Below, in pieces: positions 50,610-58,227 of a stretch of 64,000 bases of DNA; within the stretch, counting starts at the first letter, position 1; each line of letters starts with the position of its first letter. The notes beneath the pieces were generated by a model. That model was given only the letters and a program-made list of their open reading frames with translations. It was not told where the DNA came from and did not search any database. Location: contig JABZKU010000012.1 in assembly GCA_015257125.1 (NCBI GenBank), forward strand, positions 1 through 64,000. Direction: 5' to 3'. The translations under genes were made by a program, and so were the position numbers. Origin of the DNA: Prevotellaceae bacterium (GTDB lineage Bacteria > Bacteroidota > Bacteroidia > Bacteroidales > Bacteroidaceae).

Positions 50610-51131
50610 TTAGGCTTCTTCTTCTTCGGTGCCGAGGTCGGCTTTGAGGAAGTCGAGGAGCATGTGCATTGCCGTGGAAGTGGCAGAGGCCAAGTTCTTG
50701 TCGCGGCCATTGTCTTCCTCCAACATCACCGTTTCAACGCGTTCGCTGTTGCCCACTGCGATCCAAATGGTGCCGACGAGTACGGCGTTCTTGCCGTTCT
50801 CCACACCGCCGGGGCCGGCAAAGCCCGTTACCGATACGGCGTAGTCGGTGTCGAACACGCGCAGGGCACCTTTCACCATCTGGCGAGCCACTTCTTCGCA
50901 TACGGGGGTCTGTTCTTCGATGACTTGTGCGTCGACGCCAAGCAGATTGGTCTTTACTTCGTTGGCGTAAGACACCACGCCGCCCTTGAAGTAGTGCGAT
51001 GCACCGGGCACTGCGGTGATCACGCTAGCGATGCGGCCGGAGGTGCAGCTTTCTGCGGTGGAGAGGGTTTTGTGGTTGCGCCACAGGATTTCGTTGATTT
51101 CCTTGCTGACAACTTTGAGGTCTAAATCCAT
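50610..51131 (-). CDS. CinA C-terminal domain protein (nicotinamide-nucleotide amidase, PncC-like)
   Basis: 173 residues; only the CinA C-terminal domain, without the N-terminal MoaB-like half. Catalytic-region motifs: TLSTAESCTSGRIASVITAVPGAS-type segment near residue 22, GGVVSYANEVK and VSVTGFAGPGG. This domain deamidates NMN to NaMN in pyridine nucleotide recycling. The acidic tail GTEEEEA is lineage-specific. It lies 45 bp after tsaD in a map-tsaD-cinA run. Confidence 0.93.
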   Translation of the reverse strand: MDLDLKVVSKEINEILWRNHKTLSTAESCTSGRIASVITAVPGASHYFKGGVVSYANEVKTNLLGVDAQVIEEQTPVCEEVARQMVKGALRVFDTDYAVSVTGFAGPGGVENGKNAVLVGTIWIAVGNSERVETVMLEEDNGRDKNLASATSTAMHMLLDFLKADLGTEEEEA

Positions 51132-51176
51132 GGTCTGGGAATTATGAGGGGATTGTGAATTGATGCGAGTAGGGAG

Positions 51177-52208
51177 TTAAAGCACGGTGCGGGAGAATGC
51201 GGGCTTGTCGAGGGGGCAAAATTCGCCGTCCAGGTAGCGGTAGTGACCGCACATGGCAATCATGGCAGCATTGTCGGTGGTGTAGGTGAATTTGGGAATG
51301 TAGATTTTCCAAATGCCCTTTTCTTCCATCGCCTTGAAGGCGTTGCGCAGAGCCGTGTTGGCGCTCACTCCACCGGCCAGTGCGACGTGGCGAATGCCGG
51401 TGGCTTTCGAGGCTTCGATGAGCTTTTTCATCAGAATGTCGACCACAGTGGCTTCGAGCGAAGCGGCGAGATCGTTTTTGTTCTCTTCGATGAATTGGGG
51501 ATTTTCGGCCACTTTGTCTTTCAGGAAGTAGAGGAAAGAGGTTTTCAGGCCGGAGAAGCTGTAATCGAAGCCGTTGATGTTCGGTTTGGCGAAGCTGAAG
51601 GCCTTGGGGTTGCCCTGTCGTGCGAGACGGTCGATGATGGGGCCGCCGGGGTAGCCGAGTCCCATCACTTTCGAGCACTTGTCGATGGCTTCGCCTGCGG
51701 CGTCGTCGATGGTTTGTCCCAAGATTTCGAAATCATTGTGCGCGTTGACACGTACGATTTGCGAGTTGCCGCCGCTGACGAGTAGGCAGAGGAAGGGGTA
51801 AGGGGGATCGTCGTGCACTTCGTCGGCTGTGTGGATGAAGTGGGCGAGAATATGTCCGTGCAGGTGGTTGACTTCGATGAGGGGGATGCCGAGTGCGGCA
51901 GTCAAGCCCTTGGCAAAGCTCACGCCGACGAGAAGGCTGCCCATCAGACCGGGGCCGAGGGTGACGGCCACGGCGGAGAGATTGCTCTTCTCCACGCCGG
52001 CTTGTTTCAGCGCGGCGTCCACTACCGGGACGATGTGTTGCTGGTGGGCGCGGCTGGCCAATTCGGGCACCACGCCGCCATATTGTTCATGCACGGCTTG
52101 CGAAGCGGTGACATTGCTGAGGAGGATACCATCGCGCATCACGGCAGCCGAAGTGTCGTCGCAGCTCGATTCGATGGCGAGCAGGACGATGGGCTTATTT
52201 TGTGTCAT
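51177..52208 (-). CDS. tsaD: tRNA N6-adenosine threonylcarbamoyltransferase
   Basis: 343 residues from ATG 52208. It transfers threonylcarbamoyl to A37 of ANN-decoding tRNAs, with TsaB and TsaE. Signature: LAIESSCDDTSAAVM at the N-terminus, metal-binding H115 and H119 in VNHLHGH, LLVSGGNSQIV, GGVSANTALR and the C-terminal TTDNAAMIAMCG. It starts 22 bp after map. Confidence 0.97.
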   Translation of the reverse strand: MTQNKPIVLLAIESSCDDTSAAVMRDGILLSNVTASQAVHEQYGGVVPELASRAHQQHIVPVVDAALKQAGVEKSNLSAVAVTLGPGLMGSLLVGVSFAKGLTAALGIPLIEVNHLHGHILAHFIHTADEVHDDPPYPFLCLLVSGGNSQIVRVNAHNDFEILGQTIDDAAGEAIDKCSKVMGLGYPGGPIIDRLARQGNPKAFSFAKPNINGFDYSFSGLKTSFLYFLKDKVAENPQFIEENKNDLAASLEATVVDILMKKLIEASKATGIRHVALAGGVSANTALRNAFKAMEEKGIWKIYIPKFTYTTDNAAMIAMCGHYRYLDGEFCPLDKPAFSRTVL

Positions 52209-52230
52209 GGAGATCGACGGAGTAGGGGGA

Positions 52231-53088
52231 TTAGTAAGTGAGGATTTCAACACCGTTCTCGGTCATCAGAAGGGTGTGTTCCCATTGTGCAGAGGGGAGT
52301 TCGTCTTCCGTGACCACGGTCCAGCCGTCTTCTTCGTCGATGAAGACATCGCGTGCGCCGAGGTTGAGCATCGGCTCAATGGTGAACACCATGCCCGGGA
52401 CGAGGAGCATGCCCTTGTGGCGGGTGTCGTAGTGGTCTACGATCGGTTCTTCGTGGAAGTCGTTGCCCACACCGTGACCGGCGAGTTCGCGCACCACGGT
52501 GTAGCCGTTTTCGTGGGCGTGCTTACCGATGGCTTTGCCAATTTCGCCCACGAAGTGCCAAGCTTGAGCGGCTTTCATGCCGATTTCGAGGCACTCTTTG
52601 GTGCATTCGACCAGACGGCGCACTTTGGAATCGACGTTGCCGATCATGAACATGCGCGAAGCATCGGCGTAATAGCCGTCCTTGATCGTGGTTACGTCGA
52701 CGTTGATGATGTCGCCGTCGAAGAGGATTTCTTCTTCGGAGGGGATGCCGTGGCACACCACTTCGTTGATGCTGGTGCAGCAGTGCTTGGGGAAACCTTC
52801 GTAGCCGTAGGGGGCGCAGACGGCGCCGTGGTCGGCGGTGTATTCGGCCACCAAGCGGTCGATGGCTTCTGTGCTCATTCCTTCCTTGATTTCGGAAGCG
52901 ATGAGGTCGAGAAGGCCGGTGTTGATGACGCCGGCGCGGCGAATGCCTTCGATGTCCTCAGCGGTCTTGATGAGAGAATTGGTTGGCACGACGAATCCCT
53001 TCTCTTGCATCTCGAGGATGCGGCGATCGAAGTCGGTGAGGGTGTGTCCTTCGGGCACGACCCAATTCTTTTTATGTGATTTTGCCAT
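52231..53088 (-). CDS. map: Methionine aminopeptidase, type I
   Basis: 285 residues. It removes initiator Met from nascent proteins. Metal ligands lie in INVDVTTIKDGYYADASRMF (two Asp), LAGHGVGNDFHEEP (His), FTIEPML (Glu) and EHTLLMTENG (Glu). The core begins near SLIKTAEDIEGIRRAG. About 38 extra residues precede it (KKNWVVPEGHTLTDFDRRIL), a lineage extension of unknown role. It is first in the map-tsaD-cinA run. Confidence 0.95.
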   Translation of the reverse strand: MAKSHKKNWVVPEGHTLTDFDRRILEMQEKGFVVPTNSLIKTAEDIEGIRRAGVINTGLLDLIASEIKEGMSTEAIDRLVAEYTADHGAVCAPYGYEGFPKHCCTSINEVVCHGIPSEEEILFDGDIINVDVTTIKDGYYADASRMFMIGNVDSKVRRLVECTKECLEIGMKAAQAWHFVGEIGKAIGKHAHENGYTVVRELAGHGVGNDFHEEPIVDHYDTRHKGMLLVPGMVFTIEPMLNLGARDVFIDEEDGWTVVTEDELPSAQWEHTLLMTENGVEILTY

Positions 53089-53258
53089 AAAGGTGGACAG
53101 AGTTGAGGTTGTGGGAGTTTTTTCTCCCGGTCACGCTGCGAAATTACAAAAAAAATGGGGGAAACGTCTTTTGCGGCGGTGGCTTTTGCGCGATAATCGC
53201 TATTTTAACGTAGGGGGGAGGTTGGTGGCTTTGCGTCTTTGGGCGAAAAATAGTGGAG

Positions 53259-53325
53259 TTTTGCGCAAAAGTTCTCGAGTTTTCGAATTTTCTTGTGGAG
53301 TTTTAGATGAAAGTCGTGGACTTTC
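53259..53325 (+). repeat. Intergenic repeat cluster with TTTTGCGCAAAAGTTC and GTGGACTT modules
   Basis: TTTTGCGCAAAAGTTC (53259-53274) is identical to 6525-6540. Downstream are GTGGAG (53295-53300) and GTGGACTTTCT (53315-53325). It lies in the 53089-53475 gap, which is otherwise without a gene. Confidence 0.7.
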
Positions 53326-53415
53326 TTTTCGTGTCTCTTGGGTTAGTGCGAAAGGAGGGGCGAGTTTTGAGGAAAGCGCGTGTGTTGGGTGGAGTGGGGC
53401 GAGGGTGAAAACGGA

Positions 53416-53448
53416 AACGCCGCGCTCCGCAAAGCGGGGCACGGCGTT
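53416..53448 (-). terminator. Terminator of rpsP
   Basis: A 15-bp stem (53416-53430 with 53434-53448), with one C-A mismatch and one G-T pair, loop AAA. The T-run on the minus strand is broken. Confidence 0.75.
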
Positions 53449-53475
53449 GTTGATTCAGACTTTGGGTGCAGTAGC

Positions 53476-54039
53476 TTATGCCTCTGCGGGAGCTTCCGTG
53501 GCTTCTTCAGCGGTGGGAGCCTCTTCAGCGGCAGCTTCTGCCTGTGCTGCAGCCTCAGCTTCAGCAGCGGCTTGAGCAGCGGCGGCCTTCTTTTCGGCTA
53601 CCTTCTCGGCGATCTTGGCGTTGGTGGCCTTTTCTGCCTCGAGGCGAGCTTCGAGTGCCTTTTGCTTGTCTTCGGCGAGCTTGCCGTTGAGCTTGGCGGT
53701 CTTGCCTTCCTTCTCCTGCTTCCAAGCGTTGAACTTGGCTTCAGCAGCAGCTTCGTCGAAAGCACCCTTCTTCACACCGCCACGGAGGTGCTTCATGAGA
53801 AGAACGCCCTCGTCGGAAAGGATGTTGCGAACGGTGTCGGTGGGTTGTGCACCGCATTCTACCCAGTGAAGGGCGCGCTCAAAGTTGAGGTCGACCGTTG
53901 CAGGATGGGTGTTGGGGTTGTAAGTACCGAGCTTTTCAGTGAACTTACCGTCGCGGGGAGCGCGAACGTCGGCGATTACGATGCTGTAGAAAGCATAGCC
54001 CTTACGGCCATGACGCTGCAAGCGAATACGAGTTGCCAT
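53476..54039 (-). CDS. rpsP: 30S ribosomal protein S16 with long Ala/Glu tail
   Basis: 187 residues. Residues 1-80 are a normal S16 (MATRIRLQRHGRKGYAFYSI, then GKFTEKLGTYNP and RALHWVECGAQPTDTV). Residues about 100-187 are an added tail, first Lys/Glu/Ala coiled-coil-like, then almost pure Ala/Glu/Pro. Extended S16 is common in Bacteroidetes; the tail's role is unknown. The gene is monocistronic, with a -7 element about 80 nt upstream. Confidence 0.96.
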   Translation of the reverse strand: MATRIRLQRHGRKGYAFYSIVIADVRAPRDGKFTEKLGTYNPNTHPATVDLNFERALHWVECGAQPTDTVRNILSDEGVLLMKHLRGGVKKGAFDEAAAEAKFNAWKQEKEGKTAKLNGKLAEDKQKALEARLEAEKATNAKIAEKVAEKKAAAAQAAAEAEAAAQAEAAAEEAPTAEEATEAPAEA

Positions 54040-54120
54040 GTGTGATAATGGTTTTGTGGGGACACGTCCCCTGTTGCTAAAATAAAGTTAGTTGCGTGCC
54101 GCCAACTCGTGACGGCGCGA

Positions 54121-54128
54121 CAAAAGTA
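54121..54128 (-). promoter_or_regulatory. -7 element TACTTTTG of rpsP
   Basis: Minus-strand TACTTTTG (54128-54121), 81 nt before the rpsP ATG. The nearest TTTTG upstream is 24 nt away, longer than usual. Confidence 0.45.
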
Positions 54129-54253
54129 CGCACTTTTTGTGAAACGGCCAAGCAAAAGTTGACCAACCCCGAAGAAAATGGCGCGAAAAGGATGGAATAA
54201 ATGTAAAAGCGCGGGCTTTTGCGTGTTTTTTGTCGGTGCACGCAGGCGAAAAC

Positions 54254-54284
54254 TTGGTGGGAAACAGATAAATGCCTATCTTTG
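54254..54284 (+). promoter_or_regulatory. Promoter of bamD operon
   Basis: TTG (54254-54256), 20-nt spacer, TATCTTTG (54277-54284), only 19 nt before the bamD ATG. Confidence 0.75.
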
Positions 54285-54303
54285 CGACCTAAACTGTGCC
54301 TCA

Positions 54304-55176
54304 ATGAAGAAATCAGTCATCCTTCTTTTAGCGGCGATGTTCGCCTTTGTGGCATGTTCCGACTATGAGAACGTGCTCAAATCTACGGACTATAATGTGC
54401 GCTACGAAGCGGCGAAGCAATACTACTTCGACGGTCACTACGGACAGGCCTCGAGTCTGTTTATGGATCTCATTGCCGGTGCCAAAGGTACCGAGCGCGC
54501 AGAAGAAGCCCTTTACTTATTGGGCATGTCGTCGTTCAAAGACAAAGCTTATGACGCGGCGGCAGGCTATTTCAAGAAGTATTACCAGACTTACCCCAAG
54601 GGTGTTTATGCGTTGCAAGCGCGCTACATGTGTGGACTCTCGCGCTATGAGAACACTCCCGAGCCGCGCTTAGACCAAACGGATACCTATACGGCCATTA
54701 CTGAGTTTAAGGAACTGGCCGATGCCTATCCGAAAACGAAATATGCCAAGGAGGCCATGAAACGCATCTTCGAACTGCAAGACAAGCTGATAGATAAGGA
54801 GTATGCGGCGGCCAAATTGTATTATGATTTGGGAACGTATTTCGGCAACTGCACGAACGGCGGTAGTAATTACCAAGCTTGTATCGTCACTTCGCAGAAT
54901 GCCATCAACGATTATCCCTATTCGCCGCGCAAAGAGGATTTCGCGATCTTGATTCTTCGGTCGAAATTCGATTTAGCAAAGCAAAGTGTCGAAAGTCGCA
55001 AGACCGAACGCTACCAAGCGGCCATCGACGAGTATTATGGCTTCGTCAATGAGTTTCCGGAATCGAAGTTTATTCCGAAAGCCCACGCGCTTTGGCGGGA
55101 AGCCCGCGCCCAGCTCGGTTTGCCTCAGCAGGAACAAACTGTGCCTGCCGATTCGACACACACCGGTTCAGAATAA
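54304..55176 (+). CDS. bamD: Outer membrane assembly lipoprotein BamD
   Basis: 290 residues from ATG 54304, which gives a lipoprotein signal (MKKSVILLLAAMFAFVAC, lipid C18); the upstream in-frame start overlaps the promoter. Five TPR-like repeats follow, including KSTDYNVRYEAAKQYYFDGH, AYDAAAGYFKKYYQTYPKGV and YQAAIDEYYGFVNEFPESKF. BamD is the essential lipoprotein partner of BamA in outer-membrane beta-barrel assembly. It leads bamD - omega subunit - DUF4293. Confidence 0.94.
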   Translation: MKKSVILLLAAMFAFVACSDYENVLKSTDYNVRYEAAKQYYFDGHYGQASSLFMDLIAGAKGTERAEEALYLLGMSSFKDKAYDAAAGYFKKYYQTYPKGVYALQARYMCGLSRYENTPEPRLDQTDTYTAITEFKELADAYPKTKYAKEAMKRIFELQDKLIDKEYAAAKLYYDLGTYFGNCTNGGSNYQACIVTSQNAINDYPYSPRKEDFAILILRSKFDLAKQSVESRKTERYQAAIDEYYGFVNEFPESKFIPKAHALWREARAQLGLPQQEQTVPADSTHTGSE

Positions 55177-55193
55177 TAAATTGCACTATAACG

Positions 55194-55538
55194 ATGGATT
55201 ACAAAAAGTCTAAGGCGCCCAGCAATACGGTGACGCACAATCTGATGGACTTCGCAGAGCCGACCGACAATATCTATGAGAGCATTGTCATCATGAGCAA
55301 ACGTGCCAACCAAATCGGTGCGAAGATGAAAGAAGATCTGAGCCGCAAACTGAAAGAGTTTGCGTCGAGCACGGAGAACCTCGAAGAAACCTTCGAAAAC
55401 CGTGAACAGATCGAAATCTCTCGCTACTATGAGCGGTTGCCCAAGCCGACGCTCATTGCGGCCGACGAGTTCTTGCGCGGCAACGTGTACTTCCGCAACC
55501 CGCTGAAGGAACGCGATCAGCAGCTCAACGAAGATTGA
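55194..55538 (+). CDS. rpoZ: RNA polymerase omega subunit, Bacteroidetes type
   Basis: 114 residues from ATG 55194. It starts MDYKKSKAPSNTVTHNLMDF and contains NIYESIVIMSKRANQIGAKM, the helix corresponding to the conserved omega core, followed by a charged helix and the conserved PKPTLIAADEFLRG end. Omega helps assemble the core RNA polymerase. Its place directly after bamD is the usual Bacteroidetes order. A hairpin follows the stop, so downstream DUF4293 may be partly shielded. Confidence 0.88.
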   Translation: MDYKKSKAPSNTVTHNLMDFAEPTDNIYESIVIMSKRANQIGAKMKEDLSRKLKEFASSTENLEETFENREQIEISRYYERLPKPTLIAADEFLRGNVYFRNPLKERDQQLNED

Positions 55539-55556
55539 ACCTCAGACAACAAACCA

Positions 55557-55604
55557 AGCAATGGGTCTCCGAGAGTCTTGCGACCCTTGGAGACCTTGCT
55601 TTTT
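55557..55604 (+). terminator. Terminator or attenuator between rpoZ and DUF4293
   Basis: AGCAA (55557-55561) and GGTCTCC (55564-55570) pair with GGAGACC (55589-55595) and TTGCT (55596-55600), followed by five T. The strong hairpin within a conserved gene order suggests partial read-through. Confidence 0.75.
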
Positions 55605-55626
55605 AATTTCAACATCAAGCCTTGTT

Positions 55627-56097
55627 ATGATTCAACGCATTCAAAGCCTTTATCTCCTCATTGGGATTGTGCTTCTCGCCTTGGTTTTCTTCTTGCCCGT
55701 GTGGAGCTGGACCGCTACTGCCGGCAATTTGTATTATAACTTCAGTCCCTTCGGCGTAAGTACGAACGATACGAACTTCAGTTCTCCGCTTTGGTTCAGC
55801 CTGTTGATGGTTGTGTCTGTGGGTGGTGCATTGGCGCTGGACACTTGGGCGCTTTTCGCTTTCAAAAGCCAAGCGCGCCAAATGACGCTCATCGTGTTTG
55901 CGCAGTTGCTCATTGTTGGTTTTTACGGTACGCTGCTTTGGCAGTGGTTCACCTTGTCGCCCGATCTCCCGCAGGGGGCTTTCAATCCCGGTTTGGCCAT
56001 CCTCTTCCCCGCCATTGAATTGGTGTTGTCCATCTTGGCCTTCCGCGGCGTGAACCGCGACCGCAAACTCTTGCGATCGGCCGACCGCATCCGATAA
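55627..56097 (+). CDS. DUF4293 membrane protein
   Basis: 156 residues with four transmembrane helices, starting MIQRIQSLYLLIGIVLLALV, the standard DUF4293 opening. A short periplasmic loop between helices 1 and 2 carries WSWTATAGNLYYNFSPFG. The C-terminus is basic (RGVNRDRKLLRSADRIR). Function is unknown; the family is restricted to Bacteroidetes and accompanies rpoZ. An upstream in-frame ATG at 55561 lies inside the hairpin and is rejected. Confidence 0.9.
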   Translation: MIQRIQSLYLLIGIVLLALVFFLPVWSWTATAGNLYYNFSPFGVSTNDTNFSSPLWFSLLMVVSVGGALALDTWALFAFKSQARQMTLIVFAQLLIVGFYGTLLWQWFTLSPDLPQGAFNPGLAILFPAIELVLSILAFRGVNRDRKLLRSADRIR

Positions 56098-56151
56098 ACA
56101 GCCGGAAGGGGGCCGCAACGTTTCTGATCTTCACACTTTAATACGCAGGCT

Positions 56152-56574
56152 ATGAATAAAGTTATGCTCATTGGCAATGTCGGGAAGGATCCCGAGATTC
56201 GATATGTGGACAATGGCGTTTGCACAGCCAAGGTTTCGTTGGCAACCTCCACGCCCGGTTATACTTTGCCCAACGGTACGCAAGTGCCCGAGCGTGCAGA
56301 GTGGCACAATTTGCTCTTTTGGCGCAGATTGGCAGAAGTGGTAGAGAAATATGTGCGCAAAGGCGACAAACTTTATGTGGAAGGCGAGTTGCGTACGCGC
56401 AACTATACCGATCGACAAGGCGTGACGCGCTACGTTACCGAGGTGTGGGTGAATAGTATGGAGATGCTTTCTCCGCGCCCTCAGCACGCACAGACCGCAA
56501 GTCCCGCGCCGGAACAGACAACGCCTCAACAGGAGAATGCTTCTACGACGAAACCGGAAACAGCTCCTTTTTAA
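56152..56574 (+). CDS. ssb: Single-stranded DNA-binding protein
   Basis: 140 residues. The OB-fold is clear (MNKVMLIGNVGKDPEIRYVD, then WHNLLFWRRLAEVVEKYVRK and LYVEGELRTRNYTDRQGVTR). The C-terminal tail is Thr/Gln/Pro-rich and ends PETAPF. The final PF is kept, but the acidic DDDIP-type tip that recruits repair proteins is weak (a single Glu). It lies 54 bp after DUF4293 and 9 bp before the phosphopantetheinyl transferase gene. It may be the main or a secondary SSB. Confidence 0.93.
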   Translation: MNKVMLIGNVGKDPEIRYVDNGVCTAKVSLATSTPGYTLPNGTQVPERAEWHNLLFWRRLAEVVEKYVRKGDKLYVEGELRTRNYTDRQGVTRYVTEVWVNSMEMLSPRPQHAQTASPAPEQTTPQQENASTTKPETAPF

Positions 56575-56583
56575 TCGCGCGCT

Positions 56584-57231
56584 ATGCCCCATTTTCGTGA
56601 CTTGATACTGGACAACGTCCACGTTTCGTTTTGGAGACTCGAGGAGTCGGCCGACGAAATGTGGACGTTGTTGTCGACAATGACAGACTGTGCGCCTTAT
56701 CGGGAGCGATTCTCGCAGATTGGAGTGGAAAAACGCCGCCGCGAGTGGTTGTCCGTGCGCTGTTTGGTGCATAAACACTGCGGTGCGGCGGTGGAAGTGC
56801 GCTACCACGATTCGGGGCGCCCGTATTTGTGGAGCGAAGAAGTGAAGGATTTGCCTGAAATCAGTGTGACGCATTCCGGCGATTGTGTGGCGGTGGCTTT
56901 TTCCCCGCGCAACTATCGAGTGGGAATTGACCTCGAAGCCGACGAAACGAAGGCTTGGCGCGTGCGCAATCGCTTCCTTTCGCCCCGAGAACAGGAGATG
57001 TTGCCCGATAGTGCTGCGGTTTTGGGTGCATGGTGCGCGAAAGAGGCTATATATAAGTTGTGTGACGTACCCGGCCTAAAGTTCTTGGGCGAAATGGTGT
57101 GCGAAGACCTAAAAAAAGGGCAACTTCGTGTGAAGTTGCCCAAGATGGGGAAGGAAGTTCTTGTCGTGTTGCACCGAATAGAAGGGCTGGGTTTGGCCTT
57201 GGCGCAGTGGAAAACGACAAAACTTATTTGA
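56584..57231 (+). CDS. 4'-phosphopantetheinyl transferase
   Basis: 215 residues. It transfers the phosphopantetheine arm of CoA to carrier proteins. Signature of the Sfp/AcpT superfamily: RRREWLSVRCLVHKHCG, PEISVTHSGDCVAVAFS, the metal-binding RVGIDLEAD and WCAKEAIYKLCDVPGL. The target is uncertain: holo-ACP synthesis is the simplest idea, since no secondary-metabolite genes are near. The 3' end overlaps the convergent glucosaminidase gene by 8 bp. Confidence 0.9.
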   Translation: MPHFRDLILDNVHVSFWRLEESADEMWTLLSTMTDCAPYRERFSQIGVEKRRREWLSVRCLVHKHCGAAVEVRYHDSGRPYLWSEEVKDLPEISVTHSGDCVAVAFSPRNYRVGIDLEADETKAWRVRNRFLSPREQEMLPDSAAVLGAWCAKEAIYKLCDVPGLKFLGEMVCEDLKKGQLRVKLPKMGKEVLVVLHRIEGLGLALAQWKTTKLI

Positions 57232-58120
57232 GTACCAAGCGATCGCCTACAGCGAGTTCGTAGTCTTTGGGGAAGAGATTCCATTTGTAGAGGTATTTCA
57301 TGCGCACACCATAGCGCTGTGCGATGGAATACATGGATTCTCCGGGCTGAACGGTGTGAAGCGTCATGCGAAGCGCCTCTGTGACGTGTTTCTTCTTCTC
57401 AGAGAGATAGACAATGTCGCCTTCGGCCAGCATATAGTCTTTGCCCACTTCGTTAAATTTGCGCAGTTTCGATTCTTTGATGCCCGTGTCTGTGGCGATG
57501 GTTTCGAAGCTATCGCCGCGCGAGGCCACGACATAAACAATGTCATTGCACAAGTGTACGGGACGTTCTATGCCGCCATGGTCTTGTCGTTGGTCGGCAT
57601 ATTGGTAAACCAAGCGCATACGGTCATACTGAGACAGCCCATATCGCTCGATGATGCTGACAAGTATCTCGGCATATCGCGGGTTGGTGGCATAGCCTGC
57701 CGCCTTCAATCCGGCTGCCCATCCGGCATAATCGGTAGGACTCAAGTAGAAAAGCGAGGAATAGCGGCCGCGCTTTGAGAGAAAGAGCGAATGGTCTTCG
57801 TAACTGTCGGCGGGGGAGTTGTATTTCCTGAATTGTTCGTTCGGCGCATCGTCGTTGCGCAGAATATAAGGCCCCGTCCATTGACCGCCGGTCTTGATTC
57901 CAAAATGATTATTCGCCAAGACAGCAAGCGTTGATTGTCCGGCATTGCTTTCAATCAACCCTTGTGCCAAAGTGATACTAGCCGGGATGCGGTAACGCTG
58001 CATCTGATCAATGGCCATTATCTTATAAGTTTCTATATATTGCCGATAGGCATCCGTCTGTGCAACGCCTCTTAAAGCCCACGATGCCAGGCAAAGAAAG
58101 AGAACAACGGTACGATGCAT
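57224..58120 (-). CDS. Exported GH73 glucosaminidase with two LysM domains
   Basis: 298 residues. A signal peptide (TVVLFLCLASWALRGVAQ) leads to a glucosaminidase domain (about 25-170) with the catalytic E57 in TLAQGLIESNAGQS and NNHFGIKTGG, then two LysM domains (about 195-240 and 250-298; RGDSFETIATDTGIKESKLR and VQPGESMYSIAQRYGVRMKY). It cleaves peptidoglycan glycan strands while held on the wall. It diverges from dnaG with closely spaced promoters and overlaps the convergent neighbour by 8 bp. Confidence 0.94.
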   Translation of the reverse strand: MHRTVVLFLCLASWALRGVAQTDAYRQYIETYKIMAIDQMQRYRIPASITLAQGLIESNAGQSTLAVLANNHFGIKTGGQWTGPYILRNDDAPNEQFRKYNSPADSYEDHSLFLSKRGRYSSLFYLSPTDYAGWAAGLKAAGYATNPRYAEILVSIIERYGLSQYDRMRLVYQYADQRQDHGGIERPVHLCNDIVYVVASRGDSFETIATDTGIKESKLRKFNEVGKDYMLAEGDIVYLSEKKKHVTEALRMTLHTVQPGESMYSIAQRYGVRMKYLYKWNLFPKDYELAVGDRLVLK

Positions 58121-58142
58121 ATTTGTATATTTAATTTATCCG

Positions 58143-58150
58143 CAAAGATA
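58143..58150 (-). promoter_or_regulatory. -7 element TATCTTTG of the glucosaminidase gene
   Basis: Minus-strand TATCTTTG (58150-58143), 22 nt before the ATG. The nearest TTG is 24 nt further upstream, at 58177-58175, beside the dnaG -33 box. Confidence 0.5.
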
Positions 58151-58171
58151 CTACATTTGCTTGCGCCAGTC

Positions 58172-58202
58172 TTGCAACATGCCCGAAAAAGATGTAAATT
58201 CG
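58172..58202 (+). promoter_or_regulatory. Promoter of dnaG
   Basis: TTG (58172-58174), 20-nt spacer, TAAATTCG (58195-58202), one base off consensus. The -33 boxes of dnaG and of the divergent gene are next to each other. Confidence 0.55.
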
Positions 58203-58227
58203 CCTTGATTTTCACAGCTTTGTCCTT

